A stretch of DNA of 64,000 nt from the NCBI RefSeq assembly GCF_003633615.1, contig NZ_RBKU01000001.1:2604001-2668000 (forward strand), given 5' to 3'. How positions within the stretch are numbered: the stretch's first letter is position 1; each line of letters begins with the position of its first letter. Position numbers and translations under genes: made by a program. The stretch is from Mucilaginibacter gracilis (GTDB taxonomy: Bacteria; Bacteroidota; Bacteroidia; Sphingobacteriales; Sphingobacteriaceae). The notes beneath the pieces were generated by a model. It was not told where the DNA came from, made no database searches, and worked only from the letters and a program-made list of their open reading frames with translations. Below, piece after piece: positions 8,772 through 18,015 of the stretch.

Positions 8772-10252
8772 TTATTTTAAGAGGGCTTGCAGCGCTTGTT
8801 GCGAATCCTCGTTTTTGGGATTGATCGCCAGCGACCTGCGGTACATGGCGATCGCGTCTTCTTTCCTGCCTGCTTTGGCCAGGGCCTCGCCGTAACTGTT
8901 ATAAACATTATCACTCTCTGGGTACAGCAGGCAGTTGACCTTCAATGTCTCCAGTGCCTGTGCCTGCTGCTTACCCGCCAGCATCGCGTAGCCCAGGTTG
9001 TTCATATCGTCTTCGTTAAGGTTATAACCCGCCGTATCGGCTTTCAATTGCAGCAATAGCGCCATCGCATGGTCCATTCCGTCTTTCATCATCTCCCGCC
9101 CGTAGATCTTGCTTAAATTCTTTTTCACCGGGAGCAGCGGCTGCCCGTTTAACGTTTTCAAGGCATTCAGGGCCGTTTTGTACAAGCCCTCGCTACCGGC
9201 GTTATCCAGCAGAATCACCGTTTGTTTACGCCCGATATCGCGCAATAGGATCGTTACCGCGCCTTGCATACCCCCGGCATGCCAGACCGTTTTTCCCATC
9301 GACTGGTCTTTAAAGATAAACCAGCCCAGCCCGTCAAGTGCCTGGCCCATGCCGCCGATATTCGTCCACACCAGATTATCTGAACCGTCTTTCCATTTAT
9401 CCGGAGAAAACGCGATAGCCAGCGTAGCTGGTTTTAACAAGCGGTTTCCGTACAGCGCCTGGTCCAGTCTGAACAGATCTCCGGTCGTGCTATACAGATT
9501 ACTGTGACCGAAGGCCTCTTCTGTATAATTCACCCTTATTTTTTCAGGTGCATAGCGGGAAGCATAATCATAATTATTTGCCGTAGCGGCTCTTGCAGCC
9601 GTTTCTGGTAGTTTAAGATAAGTATCGTTCATACCGGCCGGCCCGAGGATGTTTTTTTCCAGATATTGTGCAAAAGTGGTGCCCGAAACTTTTTCTACCA
9701 GGTTAGCCAGCAATTCATAACCCAGGTTGCAATACCACCATTTTTGTCCGGGCGAAAGTTTCATTTTAACATTGGCGGCTGCGATGACCGGCAGGAGATC
9801 CCGGTTATTGGGTTCCCGGTGGTTTTTCTTTTCAAAATCAGCGAATGCGCCGTCCAGGTCTTGGTCCGAAAGACCGGAACTATGCGACAACAATCCCCGT
9901 ATGGCAATGTCCTTATAGGGGAATGACGGGAAGTATTTGCTGTACGCATCGTCGAGTTGCAGCTTGCCTTTCTCATATTGTTGCAAAACGGCGATAGCGG
10001 TAAAAACCTTGGATAAAGAGGCCAGCTGAAAACTGGTTGACGGGTCATGTAGCTTTTTTTGCTCGAAGTCGGCCAAGCCGAACGACTGCTGGTAAATTAT
10101 TTTGCCCTCCTGCGCCACAAGAACGTTCCCGTTGAGCAGGCCTTGGGCTGCCGTGGCGCGGAACATGCTGTCCATATGCTTCCCTGAGTCTTGTGCCCCT
10201 GCACTTAAAGTGCCTGTCGCCAAAATGCCAGGATTAAAAATTGCTTTTTCAT
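8772..10252 (-). pseudogene. Serine hydrolase (beta-lactamase fold) with TPR tail, frameshifted in its signal peptide
   Basis: The open frame of 483 codons to 10223 begins at TTG in the middle of a signal peptide. An ATG at 10252 gives MKKQFLILAF in another frame that soon stops; adding one T to the T-run near 10225-10228 would join it to LATGTLSAGAQ, a complete signal peptide. The gene thus carries a one-base deletion, a sequencing error, or relies on a poor TTG start. The body is intact: SxxK in LASLSKVFTA, YCN in WWYCNLGYEL, HAGG near residue 315, and a C-terminal tetratricopeptide-like stretch (about 395-480). It is paralogous in fold to the gene at 267-1421. The GNAT gene follows directly. 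Confidence 0.75.
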
Positions 10253-10313
10253 ATCTTATTTTTTGACAAAGCTAAGGCAGTGTTTAACCGCAAAATAGAA
10301 CAGATTTAGCCGC

Positions 10314-11093
10314 TCAGAGCTTTTCGAACTTTTTGGGCAGCATCCCGGTGGCGTCCTTGAAGCTGCGGATAAAATGGCTCTGGTCGGCAAAGCCGCAGGC
10401 ATGGCAGATTTCCGATAGGCTGTAATGCCCGCTGCGGATCATGGCCAGGGCATGCTGGGCTTTCAGTTTACGCATATACGCTCCTAAAGTACAGCTAAAA
10501 AAGTGATGGAAGTATTTGGAGAGCGTGACCGGGTGAACTTCAAATTCGGCGGCAAGTTCAGCCAGCGTGGGCCATTGGTCCCACTGGTCATGCAACAAGT
10601 CCTTTAATCGGATCAGCCAGTCAGGTGTTGATTTTCCTGCTTCCTGGGTAAAGCTTAACAACAACAGGTGGAGGCTGTCCGATGAAGCGGGGCTCTTAAA
10701 TACGGTTTCATGGAACAGCCTGGTAAATTCAAGCGAGGTGAGCCTTCCTGAATTTAAGGCCCGGGCGATCTGCTCTTCGGTAATATCGTAGCGGCTAAAA
10801 AAGGTGTCGTCGATCTCCAGGTTCAGGTTACGTGAAGGAAATAGGGTATGGTCATTCCGGTGCAGTTCCTGGCTATGGTAAAAAACGACCTGCCCGGCCA
10901 GCAGTGCCTGTTCACCGCTTTTGCGCTTTTCGAGGTTGCCGCCATTGAGGACAAGGGTGAGGTGCGCACGTTCATGCGCGTGCCAGCCGTTGAATACCTT
11001 TTCGCTGTAGGCTGTATCTATAAAGCTGAGCGCGCTTTGACTGTGATACGGCCTGTTTATCCCTAAGTACTGCCCTTTTTCGAGGTTGATCAT
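10314..11093 (-). CDS. AraC-family transcriptional regulator
   Basis: 259 residues. The N-terminal half is a cupin-like sensor with GWHAHERAHLTLVLNGG, whose histidines are placed as in metal- or ligand-binding AraC sensors. The C-terminal half carries two HTH motifs: LAAEFEVHPVTLSKYFHHFF and ICHACGFADQSHFIRSFK, followed by GMLPKKFEKL. It is a soluble cytoplasmic regulator, similar in architecture to the truncated regulator at 1-210. It starts 38 bp below the small membrane ORF and ends 62 bp before the start of the serine hydrolase gene, a likely target. Confidence 0.9.
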   Translation of the reverse strand: MINLEKGQYLGINRPYHSQSALSFIDTAYSEKVFNGWHAHERAHLTLVLNGGNLEKRKSGEQALLAGQVVFYHSQELHRNDHTLFPSRNLNLEIDDTFFSRYDITEEQIARALNSGRLTSLEFTRLFHETVFKSPASSDSLHLLLLSFTQEAGKSTPDWLIRLKDLLHDQWDQWPTLAELAAEFEVHPVTLSKYFHHFFSCTLGAYMRKLKAQHALAMIRSGHYSLSEICHACGFADQSHFIRSFKDATGMLPKKFEKL

Positions 11094-11131
11094 ATCTGTT
11101 TTTCACGTTAAAGGTATGGATTTGACAGGAA

Positions 11132-11431
11132 TTATTTCCGGTGTGTTCCGCCTAAACGGCTTTGATAAAGTAGGGTATCTGAGATTTCCCATCGGTTATT
11201 ATCGCGAATGAATTTGATGCCAAAACCATTTTGCAGTTCATTGTCTATCTTAAAGGTGGTATGAGCTTCGGCCCCCTGCAGCGCAAGTTGGTTATAGAAT
11301 TGTTGTACGACCGACCGGTAAACAATAATCACGGAAATGGCAAGGGCCAGGGCGCTGTAGATTATAGTCATCCGGCTAATTTTAGGCCCTTCCGCGCTGC
11401 TAGGCAAAGCGGCCATAAAAGTGACCATCAA
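11132..11431 (-). CDS. Small membrane protein, possibly N-terminally truncated
   Basis: 99 codons from the ATG at 11431. There are two hydrophobic stretches, one at the very start and one at about 22-43 (MTIIYSALALAISVIIVYRS), followed by a soluble tail that ends GGTHRK. The reading frame continues upstream of the ATG with hydrophobic codons (LFFDILIGLSVL) to a TAG at about 11463-11465, so the first membrane helix appears to start before any ATG. The gene may have lost its 5' end or use a non-ATG codon. It is not recognised as a named family. It lies between the AraC gene and the threonine-aldolase-like gene on the same strand. Confidence 0.4.
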   Translation of the reverse strand: MMVTFMAALPSSAEGPKISRMTIIYSALALAISVIIVYRSVVQQFYNQLALQGAEAHTTFKIDNELQNGFGIKFIRDNNRWEISDTLLYQSRLGGTHRK

Positions 11432-11471
11432 TACGGAAAGCCCGATCAGGATGTCAAAAAATAACTACATG

Positions 11472-12650
11472 TTAACGTTTGGCTGATGCCGCCAAAGTGT
11501 CGCGGAGTAAATGGATCAGTTGATTGATGTCGGTATCAAGCAAAGTCTCGTTGACCTGAAGGCGGATAAGGCCCTGTGCGTCAGGATTCCGGATCAGGAT
11601 CTGCTGCTCACGCAGGAGGCCGCTGAAACGCTTTCCGTCGATCGTGTTATCGGGTGTCAGGTAAAATATGTTGGTGCCGTTTTCCAGTTCGGTAGCCTGA
11701 AGACTATTGACTTTGTTCATCGCGCTGATCAGTTCCTGCGCCTTGGTCAATGTTTTTTTTAACCTTTCGGGTAAGCCTTCCAGATGGTAAAGCGCCATGG
11801 CGGCATTGGTCCAGTTGCTATAGATGGTGCCGCCGTGGATCTTAATGAGGTGCCCCATTTTATCGATCAGGGATTTTTCACCCGCCAGGACCGCCCCGCC
11901 GCCTGCACCTATATACTTATAAAGGGACAGGTAGACCGTATCAAATAATTGTGCGTAGTCGGCAATGCTCACGCCGCTGGCAGCGGCAGCTAAAAACAAG
12001 CGTGCGCCATCCAGATGCAGTGGATATTTATTCTGCCTGCAAAATGCCGATATCTTTCGCAGTTCCTCAAATGGGATATGCCTGCCGTCCGCACGACGGA
12101 CGGGATTTTCAATTGCAATTGCACCAAGGCCGCTCTTAAAAACTTCATGTTCGTTATCGTAAGCTATCCCCTCCTGAAGCTGCTGCAATGTAAAATAGGG
12201 CGCTTCTTTAGCCAAAGGGATAAGTCTTTTACCATAGACGCTTTGTGCCGCATCAGCTTCATCACGGAAAATATGGCTGTTATCCGGCAGGTATATTTTT
12301 GTATTGGTCCCGCTTAACAGGGATAAAGCCAGTTGATTGGCCATAGTTCCGGTCGGAACGTAAATCGCAGCTTCTTTCCCGGTCAGTTGCGCCAGCTTTC
12401 CTTCCAGTTCCGTAACGGCACCGCCCTTCCCGTAGACGTCCGGTTTAATGCCGCGCTTGTCCAATAGTTCTTGTAGTTTTTTTACGTAAGCTTCCGGAGT
12501 GTATTCTGGGCCGTCCGCGACAAAACTTATCGCTAAGCCGGGTTTTTGAGGGATGGTATTGCCAACTTGTGCGAACGCCCGAAACGTGGATGCCATCACG
12601 GGTAGTAAGCCCGCACCACTTAACTTCAAAAAGTTACGTCTTTTGATCAT
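11472..12650 (-). CDS. Threonine-aldolase-like PLP enzyme with Tat/Sec-type leader
   Basis: 392 residues, fold-type I PLP enzyme of the low-specificity threonine aldolase (beta-eliminating lyase) family. The aldolase core includes YVPTGTMANQLALSLL, the cofactor-binding LHLDGARLF and the Schiff-base lysine in SLYKYIGAGGG. The first ~28 residues read IKRRNFLKLSGAG...AFAQ, a twin-arginine-like leader, which is unusual because threonine aldolases are normally cytoplasmic. An exported PLP enzyme would have to be folded first, consistent with Tat. Expected chemistry is cleavage of a beta-hydroxy amino acid to glycine and an aldehyde; the leader suggests a diverged role. Confidence 0.85.
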   Translation of the reverse strand: MIKRRNFLKLSGAGLLPVMASTFRAFAQVGNTIPQKPGLAISFVADGPEYTPEAYVKKLQELLDKRGIKPDVYGKGGAVTELEGKLAQLTGKEAAIYVPTGTMANQLALSLLSGTNTKIYLPDNSHIFRDEADAAQSVYGKRLIPLAKEAPYFTLQQLQEGIAYDNEHEVFKSGLGAIAIENPVRRADGRHIPFEELRKISAFCRQNKYPLHLDGARLFLAAAASGVSIADYAQLFDTVYLSLYKYIGAGGGAVLAGEKSLIDKMGHLIKIHGGTIYSNWTNAAMALYHLEGLPERLKKTLTKAQELISAMNKVNSLQATELENGTNIFYLTPDNTIDGKRFSGLLREQQILIRNPDAQGLIRLQVNETLLDTDINQLIHLLRDTLAASAKR

Positions 12651-12863
12651 TCGAGTATCTTTCAGCCACCAAATAAAGGTTTTGCTACGTAGGAAAATAG
12701 AACAGGATTAGCCAGATAAAAATCCATCGACAATTAAGACGGTATTTTTTAATTAGCGATAAGCCAGATCAATTAAACGGTATTTGAACGAAAGACCTGC
12801 TACGGGTAGAAAGGCAGCGCCTAAAACGCTGCCTTTAGTATTCCGTATAATTGAAAGTGATTT
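12651..12863. other. Intergenic region with terminator hairpin
   Basis: No coding frame with any recognisable protein. It is AT-rich near 12700-12790 and contains the hairpin annotated separately at 12810-12836. It probably holds the 5' region of the threonine-aldolase-like gene (promoter not identified). Confidence 0.5.
12810..12836 (-). terminator. Hairpin terminator of first sigma/TonB-receptor unit
   Basis: AAAGGCAGCG at 12810-12819 pairs perfectly with CGCTGCCTTT at 12827-12836 around a 7-base loop, 28 bp after the end of the DUF4397-like gene on the minus strand. A short T-rich stretch follows on that strand. The second unit ends with an equivalent hairpin (19325-19350). Confidence 0.65.
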
Positions 12864-13613
12864 TTAAAGTTCGGTTGCATCCGCCTGGTAAGAGCCGTAA
12901 GGCAGTGACAGTTTAAAAATAAAGAAGGCCCCGCCGTGATCCGTTACTAATATAATGAACGGGTAGCCTGACGGCGGTATAATATCCTCGCCGGTTTTAG
13001 CGTCTACTAATTTGCCCAGATAAAAATACGGATTGCCATCAGGGTCGGTAAATGGCAGCGTAAATACCTGCGGGTTCAGCTTGTTTTTCTGCAGATCATT
13101 GATGGCATATTTATAATCAGGCTCGCCAGTGTTAAAATCTATCGGCCCGAATTTTAAGCTCACGGGATTGCCCGGATGCAAGGTATTATCAAGCTCAGAA
13201 TAAATTTGGAATGCAGTAGAATCGGACGCTACGGTGCGCTTATTGATAAAACCGCCGCCGAAGACGGTACTGTTCAAGATGTTCAGTTCCACGGTCTGGT
13301 TCTCCGGGATCAGGATGGAAGAATCGGCAATGAGCGAATCGGTGCCGGTTTTATAGAGTTTCAGGTCATTTTTGCCGACGTTTAAAACAAACACAGCCCC
13401 GCCTCGCTGGGTATTCGGTACGACCTGCCCGAGCTTTTTGCCATTCAGGTAAACATCTACAGGAGAAGAACCCGGCAACTGGCCCATCAAGAAGCTGAGT
13501 TTGCCGTAATAAGTAGACTCGCTCAGCTTGCCTTTCTGGCAGGCGGCGAAGAGGGCTGTTATCGCGAGCGACAGGATCAGCAGCCGGTATCTGGTGATGA
13601 AGTTCTTTTTCAT
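12864..13613 (-). CDS. DUF4397-like lipoprotein, partner of TonB receptor (unit 1)
   Basis: 249 residues. Lipoprotein signal with lipobox FAAC (Cys25), so predicted membrane-anchored. The body begins YYGKLSFLMGQLPGSSPVDVYLNGKKLG, the hallmark of DUF4397-like beta-sandwich lipoproteins, and continues as an all-beta protein with LPFTDPDGNPYFYLGKL. It starts 15 bp after the TonB-receptor gene and resembles the gene at 19363-20112 in length, leader and order, so the two are paralogues. By position it stands where a SusD-type surface lipoprotein would be expected, and may be a ligand-capture or surface partner of the receptor (inference). Confidence 0.75.
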   Translation of the reverse strand: MKKNFITRYRLLILSLAITALFAACQKGKLSESTYYGKLSFLMGQLPGSSPVDVYLNGKKLGQVVPNTQRGGAVFVLNVGKNDLKLYKTGTDSLIADSSILIPENQTVELNILNSTVFGGGFINKRTVASDSTAFQIYSELDNTLHPGNPVSLKFGPIDFNTGEPDYKYAINDLQKNKLNPQVFTLPFTDPDGNPYFYLGKLVDAKTGEDIIPPSGYPFIILVTDHGGAFFIFKLSLPYGSYQADATEL

Positions 13614-13628
13614 ATGGAAGATTTGCTT

Positions 13629-16600
13629 TTAAAATTTGTAACTCAGGGTCATACTGTAGGTTCGGCCGGGTTTAGATTCATATTCAATATTGTCAATCCC
13701 CTGCTGGTAGCCCAGTTCTTTGGTACTTGGATTTTCTTTACGGTCGATACTCCCGTCATCGTAACGGTTGTAATACACTACCTGGTAACTGTTCAACAGG
13801 TTGCTTACATTCAATTTCACCTCTGCATGCCGGCCCAGGAAGCGGTAAGCTACCTGTCCGTCCAGTGCTACCAGCGGCCTTTCAAATAAAGACTGGCTGT
13901 AATCTGCATTAGGGCGGAACAGGCGGTTGCTGACGCTGTTGTAAACCAGGCTCAGCCCGAAAGCATCGCTGTCGTAATAGACACCGGCGTTATACATGAA
14001 ATTGCTTGCACCCTGCTGGGGGCGGTGTTGTGATTTACCGATGATTTCCCGCGGAATGATCTTTAAAGGATTCAAAGTATCTACGCCATTGTAATCCATG
14101 CCCATCGGTGTCACATAAGCGTCCATGATGGTCGCATTGCCGTAAAGCGTCAGGTTGCGGATAACCGGTATACCTGTAAACGCCAGTGATTTCCTGAATT
14201 CTACTTCTATCCCGGTGTTACGGGCCGATTTACTGTTGGCCAGCACGTAGGCTGTTTTATCAGCGCTCCGGTTGATCTCCATCGGGTAAGCCAGGTCCTT
14301 TCGGAACAGCGACAGGGAAAGGATATCACCAGCTGCAGGGTACCATTCATAACGGAAGTCGTAATTATTGATGGTGGTGGAACGCAGGAAATCGGCCCGG
14401 TACAGGTCGCCCAGTTCAAAGTCGTACTCCTGGAAATAATTGAGCTCCCGCAGGTCCGGCCGGATGATGCTTTTGGCAAAACCCAGGCGCAGATTCATCG
14501 TTCCGGTGATGCTGTAGGTCAGGTTGGCCGAAGGGAAAAAGCGCAAATTCGGTTCGATATTTTTGAGCAGTGTAAAATCATACTTTTCGCCGGTCCCGCG
14601 CCCGGTATTGATTTCCTCGAACAGCTTGTCAAGCGTCTGGTTAACCTTATTAAGGTTGTAGTATTCCGCCCGGCCACCCCATACCAGCCGGAATTTACCT
14701 AAGCGGTCATCCAGCATGACATAGCCGGCCTGCAGGCTGGCTGTCCGGCGCGAATCGTCACCATAACGGCTCGGCTGGAATGTTACCCCGTGTTCCGGAC
14801 CGAAAGCCTCATTCAGCGGTAGATAGTTCTGGTCTTCGTTTTCAAACAAGGTGCCGACATTCAGCACATAAAACATACGGTCCTTGCGCCAGCCGGCATA
14901 GCCCGCTTTAACGGTGTTGGTTATGGTTTTAAATTTAAAAGGGGCCGACAGACTGATATCCCAGCTGAGATCCTTTTCAAAGGCACGGTTCCAGGTGCGC
15001 AGGGAACCGTACTGGCTATGACCGCCGCCCGCCCCGGCGATATTGTAAACACCTGCCCCGGAAGAATCCTGTACACCCAAAGCCTGTAAAATATGATTGT
15101 CCGGCCTTTCCCGGTCAAGCGTCAGGTAACTGCCCATCCATTTTAAGCGAAGACCTTTTTTGTTCAATGCGTGTTCGCCTTTCAGCTGGTTGATCAGCAT
15201 ACTGGTCTGCGTCGTCAGGTCGAAATAACCCAGTTCACGCTGGGCATAGATCCCGATCAGCAGGGGCTGGTCGAGCGTGCGCAGGTAAACAGTCTGGTAA
15301 CTCAGCTGGTTAGCCTTGTCTTTATAGCCCACGCCGACGAGTGCGCCGATATTCGTGGTAAATCCGTAACGCTTACCCGTAAACGCGTCAAAGCGCCTGC
15401 CGGAAGTATCCCCCTCAACACCGCCTTCCGAGCCATAATTCCGGGTCATCCGCACGTCCTGTACCGCCAGTGTATTGCGATAGCTCAGCGAAGCTACGGC
15501 ACCGATACGGCGGCTGCTGTCTAAAGCGAACACATGCCCGGCAGAAAACTGGTAGTTTTGTGAAGGCTGTGCCTTGAAATGATACAAACCCCAGTTATTG
15601 GCCAGTACATTTGGCCCGTTGGCTGCCTGAAAGGCTTTGACCGCGTCCTGCGGGTTGTTCCACTTCAGCTGACCGGCATAGTTGCGGTGGCTGGATACCT
15701 GCGCAAAGTATTCCTTACCCTCCAGTTGCTGGCTGATGAAATCTTTGCCGGTGGTTTTATCGTTGATAGCCGCTCCTGCCGAGAAATTCAAAAAATTAGC
15801 GTTCGGCACGCTGATCGTATTCACATTCACCAAACCACCGCCGAATTCCGCGCTTTGGTCCGGGGTGATGGTCTTCGAAACCGTTACATTCTCGACCATA
15901 TTCGCCGGAATGATGTCAAAGCTGAAGTTCTTGCGGTTGAGCTCCGTACTGGGCATCACCAGGCCGTCTAAAAGCGACTGGTTATAACGTTCGCTGAGGC
16001 CGCGTACGACAACGTATTTGTTTTCCATTGTGGCTAGGCCGGTCACCCGTTTCAATACCTCGCCGATATTCTTGTCCGGCGTGCGGGCGATCTGCTCGGC
16101 GCTGATACCGTCGGTGACACCCGCAGCGTTCTTTTGCCTTGCGTATAAACCCTCCACAGATGCTTTCTTAAAATTAGCGGTGATCACCACCTCATTCAGC
16201 GCACTGGTGGCAGGCTGCATCGCGATTTCCAGGAACGTTACTTTGCCCTCGGCCACGGCGATACCGGTGATCCGTTTTGTCTGATAGGAAATAAAGGTAA
16301 TCTCCAACGTATAATTGCCTGCTTGCAGGCTCAGCGAATAGCTGCCGTCCACCGCGCTTTGAATGGCGGCACCTGTTCCTGTTACTTTAATGGTTGCGCC
16401 CGGCAGGGGCTGTCCCTTTTCGTCCAGCACCCGGCCGGCGATCCGGCCGGGTGCTGGTGGCTTTTGCTGCCGTGCGATTACAATGGTATTATTAATTACT
16501 TTATAAGTATAGCCCTTAGGCGCGAAGAAACCGCTCAATACCTTCCCCAGCGGCTGACCACTGGCATTCAGGTTATATTGGGTATCATTATCCATATTAC

Positions 16601-16829
16601 CGACCATCAGCAGCTTCACTTTGGCCGCTTCTTCCAGCTTTTGTAAAATATCAGCCATGCCGCTGTGGCTTACATGCAAGGAAACAGGCTGTTCCAGGTT
16701 AACCTGCGCGTTAGTTGTTGATGCCAGGGAAATGCCCGCGAGGCTCAATAAGGTGGTGACCACCAGTACGGAAATTTTCATAAAGAAACTCCATTGATAA
16801 AAAACCTTTTTAGGTAGTTTTAAATTCAT
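13629..16829 (-). CDS. TonB-dependent receptor with STN domain (unit 1)
   Basis: An outer-membrane transducer receptor of ~1066 residues from the chosen ATG at 16829 (MNLKLPKK); the longer frame to 16913 adds 28 residues ahead of the leader and is disfavoured. Order: signal peptide, STN domain (VSLHVSHSGMADILQKLEEA), carboxypeptidase-regulatory-like domain (AGRVLDEKGQPLPGATIKV), plug with GISAEQIARTPDKNIGEVL and VVVRGLSERYNQ, then a ~700-residue barrel that ends in MTLSYKF with a terminal Phe. The STN domain marks it as a signal-transducing receptor that talks to the FecR anti-sigma factor at 16992-17951. Substrate unknown; the barrel is related to the second receptor at 20136-23327. Confidence 0.92.
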   Translation of the reverse strand: MNLKLPKKVFYQWSFFMKISVLVVTTLLSLAGISLASTTNAQVNLEQPVSLHVSHSGMADILQKLEEAAKVKLLMVGNMDNDTQYNLNASGQPLGKVLSGFFAPKGYTYKVINNTIVIARQQKPPAPGRIAGRVLDEKGQPLPGATIKVTGTGAAIQSAVDGSYSLSLQAGNYTLEITFISYQTKRITGIAVAEGKVTFLEIAMQPATSALNEVVITANFKKASVEGLYARQKNAAGVTDGISAEQIARTPDKNIGEVLKRVTGLATMENKYVVVRGLSERYNQSLLDGLVMPSTELNRKNFSFDIIPANMVENVTVSKTITPDQSAEFGGGLVNVNTISVPNANFLNFSAGAAINDKTTGKDFISQQLEGKEYFAQVSSHRNYAGQLKWNNPQDAVKAFQAANGPNVLANNWGLYHFKAQPSQNYQFSAGHVFALDSSRRIGAVASLSYRNTLAVQDVRMTRNYGSEGGVEGDTSGRRFDAFTGKRYGFTTNIGALVGVGYKDKANQLSYQTVYLRTLDQPLLIGIYAQRELGYFDLTTQTSMLINQLKGEHALNKKGLRLKWMGSYLTLDRERPDNHILQALGVQDSSGAGVYNIAGAGGGHSQYGSLRTWNRAFEKDLSWDISLSAPFKFKTITNTVKAGYAGWRKDRMFYVLNVGTLFENEDQNYLPLNEAFGPEHGVTFQPSRYGDDSRRTASLQAGYVMLDDRLGKFRLVWGGRAEYYNLNKVNQTLDKLFEEINTGRGTGEKYDFTLLKNIEPNLRFFPSANLTYSITGTMNLRLGFAKSIIRPDLRELNYFQEYDFELGDLYRADFLRSTTINNYDFRYEWYPAAGDILSLSLFRKDLAYPMEINRSADKTAYVLANSKSARNTGIEVEFRKSLAFTGIPVIRNLTLYGNATIMDAYVTPMGMDYNGVDTLNPLKIIPREIIGKSQHRPQQGASNFMYNAGVYYDSDAFGLSLVYNSVSNRLFRPNADYSQSLFERPLVALDGQVAYRFLGRHAEVKLNVSNLLNSYQVVYYNRYDDGSIDRKENPSTKELGYQQGIDNIEYESKPGRTYSMTLSYKF

Positions 16830-16920
16830 TATGTTTAAAAAATAAAGTGTTAAATTCCTCGTGCCGGGCTGCTGCGTTCTCAAGGCGGTCGCATCCCACA
16901 CGTTTTTTGGCATTTTTGCA

Positions 16921-16937
16921 CCCCCGCTTTGCGGGGG
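16921..16937. other. Perfect GC hairpin between FecR and receptor genes
   Basis: CCCCCGC (16921-16927), TTT loop, GCGGGGG (16931-16937). On the plus strand it is followed by a T-rich run; on the minus strand, the direction of the flanking genes, it is followed by TGCAAAAA. It could be a partial terminator or attenuator separating regulator from receptor expression. Confidence 0.45.
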
Positions 16938-16991
16938 TTGTTTTTCTTCTTTTCTATCTCATATATTTCATCGTTTTAATTCAACCATCAT

Positions 16992-17951
16992 TTAGTTACA
17001 ACCCTTGCCCCGGATCTCGTAGCCGGATTCCGTTTTAATGACCTTACCATTGACCGAATAACTCAGCATTTCCAGTAGTTTTTCCAGCCGGTCATGTTCA
17101 AAGGTGCCGTAAATGCGGCAATGGCGCATACTGGCGGCAACACCTACTTTCACCCCGTATTTATGGTACAGGTCCAGCAGTGCCTCCGACAATAAAACAT
17201 TACGGTAAACCAGCCTGCCGGTTTTCCAGGCAGTGGCATCGGCAATGGAAGTACTTATTTTTGCGATACGACCGGTATGCTTCTCGTAATTGACTGCTTG
17301 TCCCGGTGTCAGGAATTCGGTAGCGCCACCCTTGTGATAAACACCCACCTTGCCTGTTGCTACCGCAACGACGGCTCCCGCGTCATCGGGATATGCCTTG
17401 ATATTAAAGCTGGTGCCCAGTACCTGGGTATTAAGCGTTCCGGCATGCACGATAAAGGGCCGGTCCTTGTCGTGAACAACCTCAAAAAAAGCTTCTCCGT
17501 TTAAGATGATCTCCCTGGTTCGGCCAAAGGTCTGGGGGTAACGGATGCTGCTCCCCGCATTCAGCCAGATCTCAGAGCCGTCCGGTAAGGCGATCTTTTT
17601 CACTTCGCCGTAAGCTGTACGGCTGGTTTGATAGGCTATTGGTGCGGACGGCGTATGCTTAGCATTACGGATACTAAAAAAGGCGATGGAACAAATGAGC
17701 AGCAAAGATGCCGCTATCCCGTACCAGTAGGGGTAAGCCATGCGCCGGACCTTGTTATTTTCCCGGGTAATCACGGCATTATAAATTTCCGCTTCCAGTT
17801 GCGCGTGATCGCCTACCGCTTGCTGATCCCAGTCCGAAAGACCTGTCTTTTGCAGTCCGTCAAACCATTTTTCCAGCAACTGCTCCTCAGCAGGCGTGAT
17901 GGTACGCTGTTGCTGCTTTTCAAAAAGTTCGAGAAATTTTCTGCGATCCAT
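16992..17951 (-). CDS. FecR-family anti-sigma factor (unit 1)
   Basis: 319 residues. The N-terminal ~85 residues are a cytoplasmic sigma-binding region, followed by one membrane helix (YWYGIAASLLLICSIAFFSI), then a periplasmic FecR domain (GEVKKIALPDGSEIWLNAGSSI, GEAFFEVVHDKDRPFIVH, VLGTSFNIKAYPDD), and a C-terminal DUF4974-like module that receives the STN signal of the receptor. It starts 64 bp below the sigma-factor gene. The arrangement sigma-FecR-receptor is the standard cell-surface signalling cascade: receptor occupancy inactivates or cleaves FecR and frees the sigma factor. Confidence 0.93.
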   Translation of the reverse strand: MDRRKFLELFEKQQQRTITPAEEQLLEKWFDGLQKTGLSDWDQQAVGDHAQLEAEIYNAVITRENNKVRRMAYPYWYGIAASLLLICSIAFFSIRNAKHTPSAPIAYQTSRTAYGEVKKIALPDGSEIWLNAGSSIRYPQTFGRTREIILNGEAFFEVVHDKDRPFIVHAGTLNTQVLGTSFNIKAYPDDAGAVVAVATGKVGVYHKGGATEFLTPGQAVNYEKHTGRIAKISTSIADATAWKTGRLVYRNVLLSEALLDLYHKYGVKVGVAASMRHCRIYGTFEHDRLEKLLEMLSYSVNGKVIKTESGYEIRGKGCN

Positions 17952-18015
17952 GTTACCTCTTTAATGTAAGTAACCTGAAACGCTAAAACTACGTAGCCTG
18001 AATAAAGATATTTTT

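Noticed and set aside
12864..13613. SusD homologue next to the receptor
   Set aside because: Too short (249 versus ~500 residues) and all-beta with DUF4397 features; SusD proteins are helical TPR-like.
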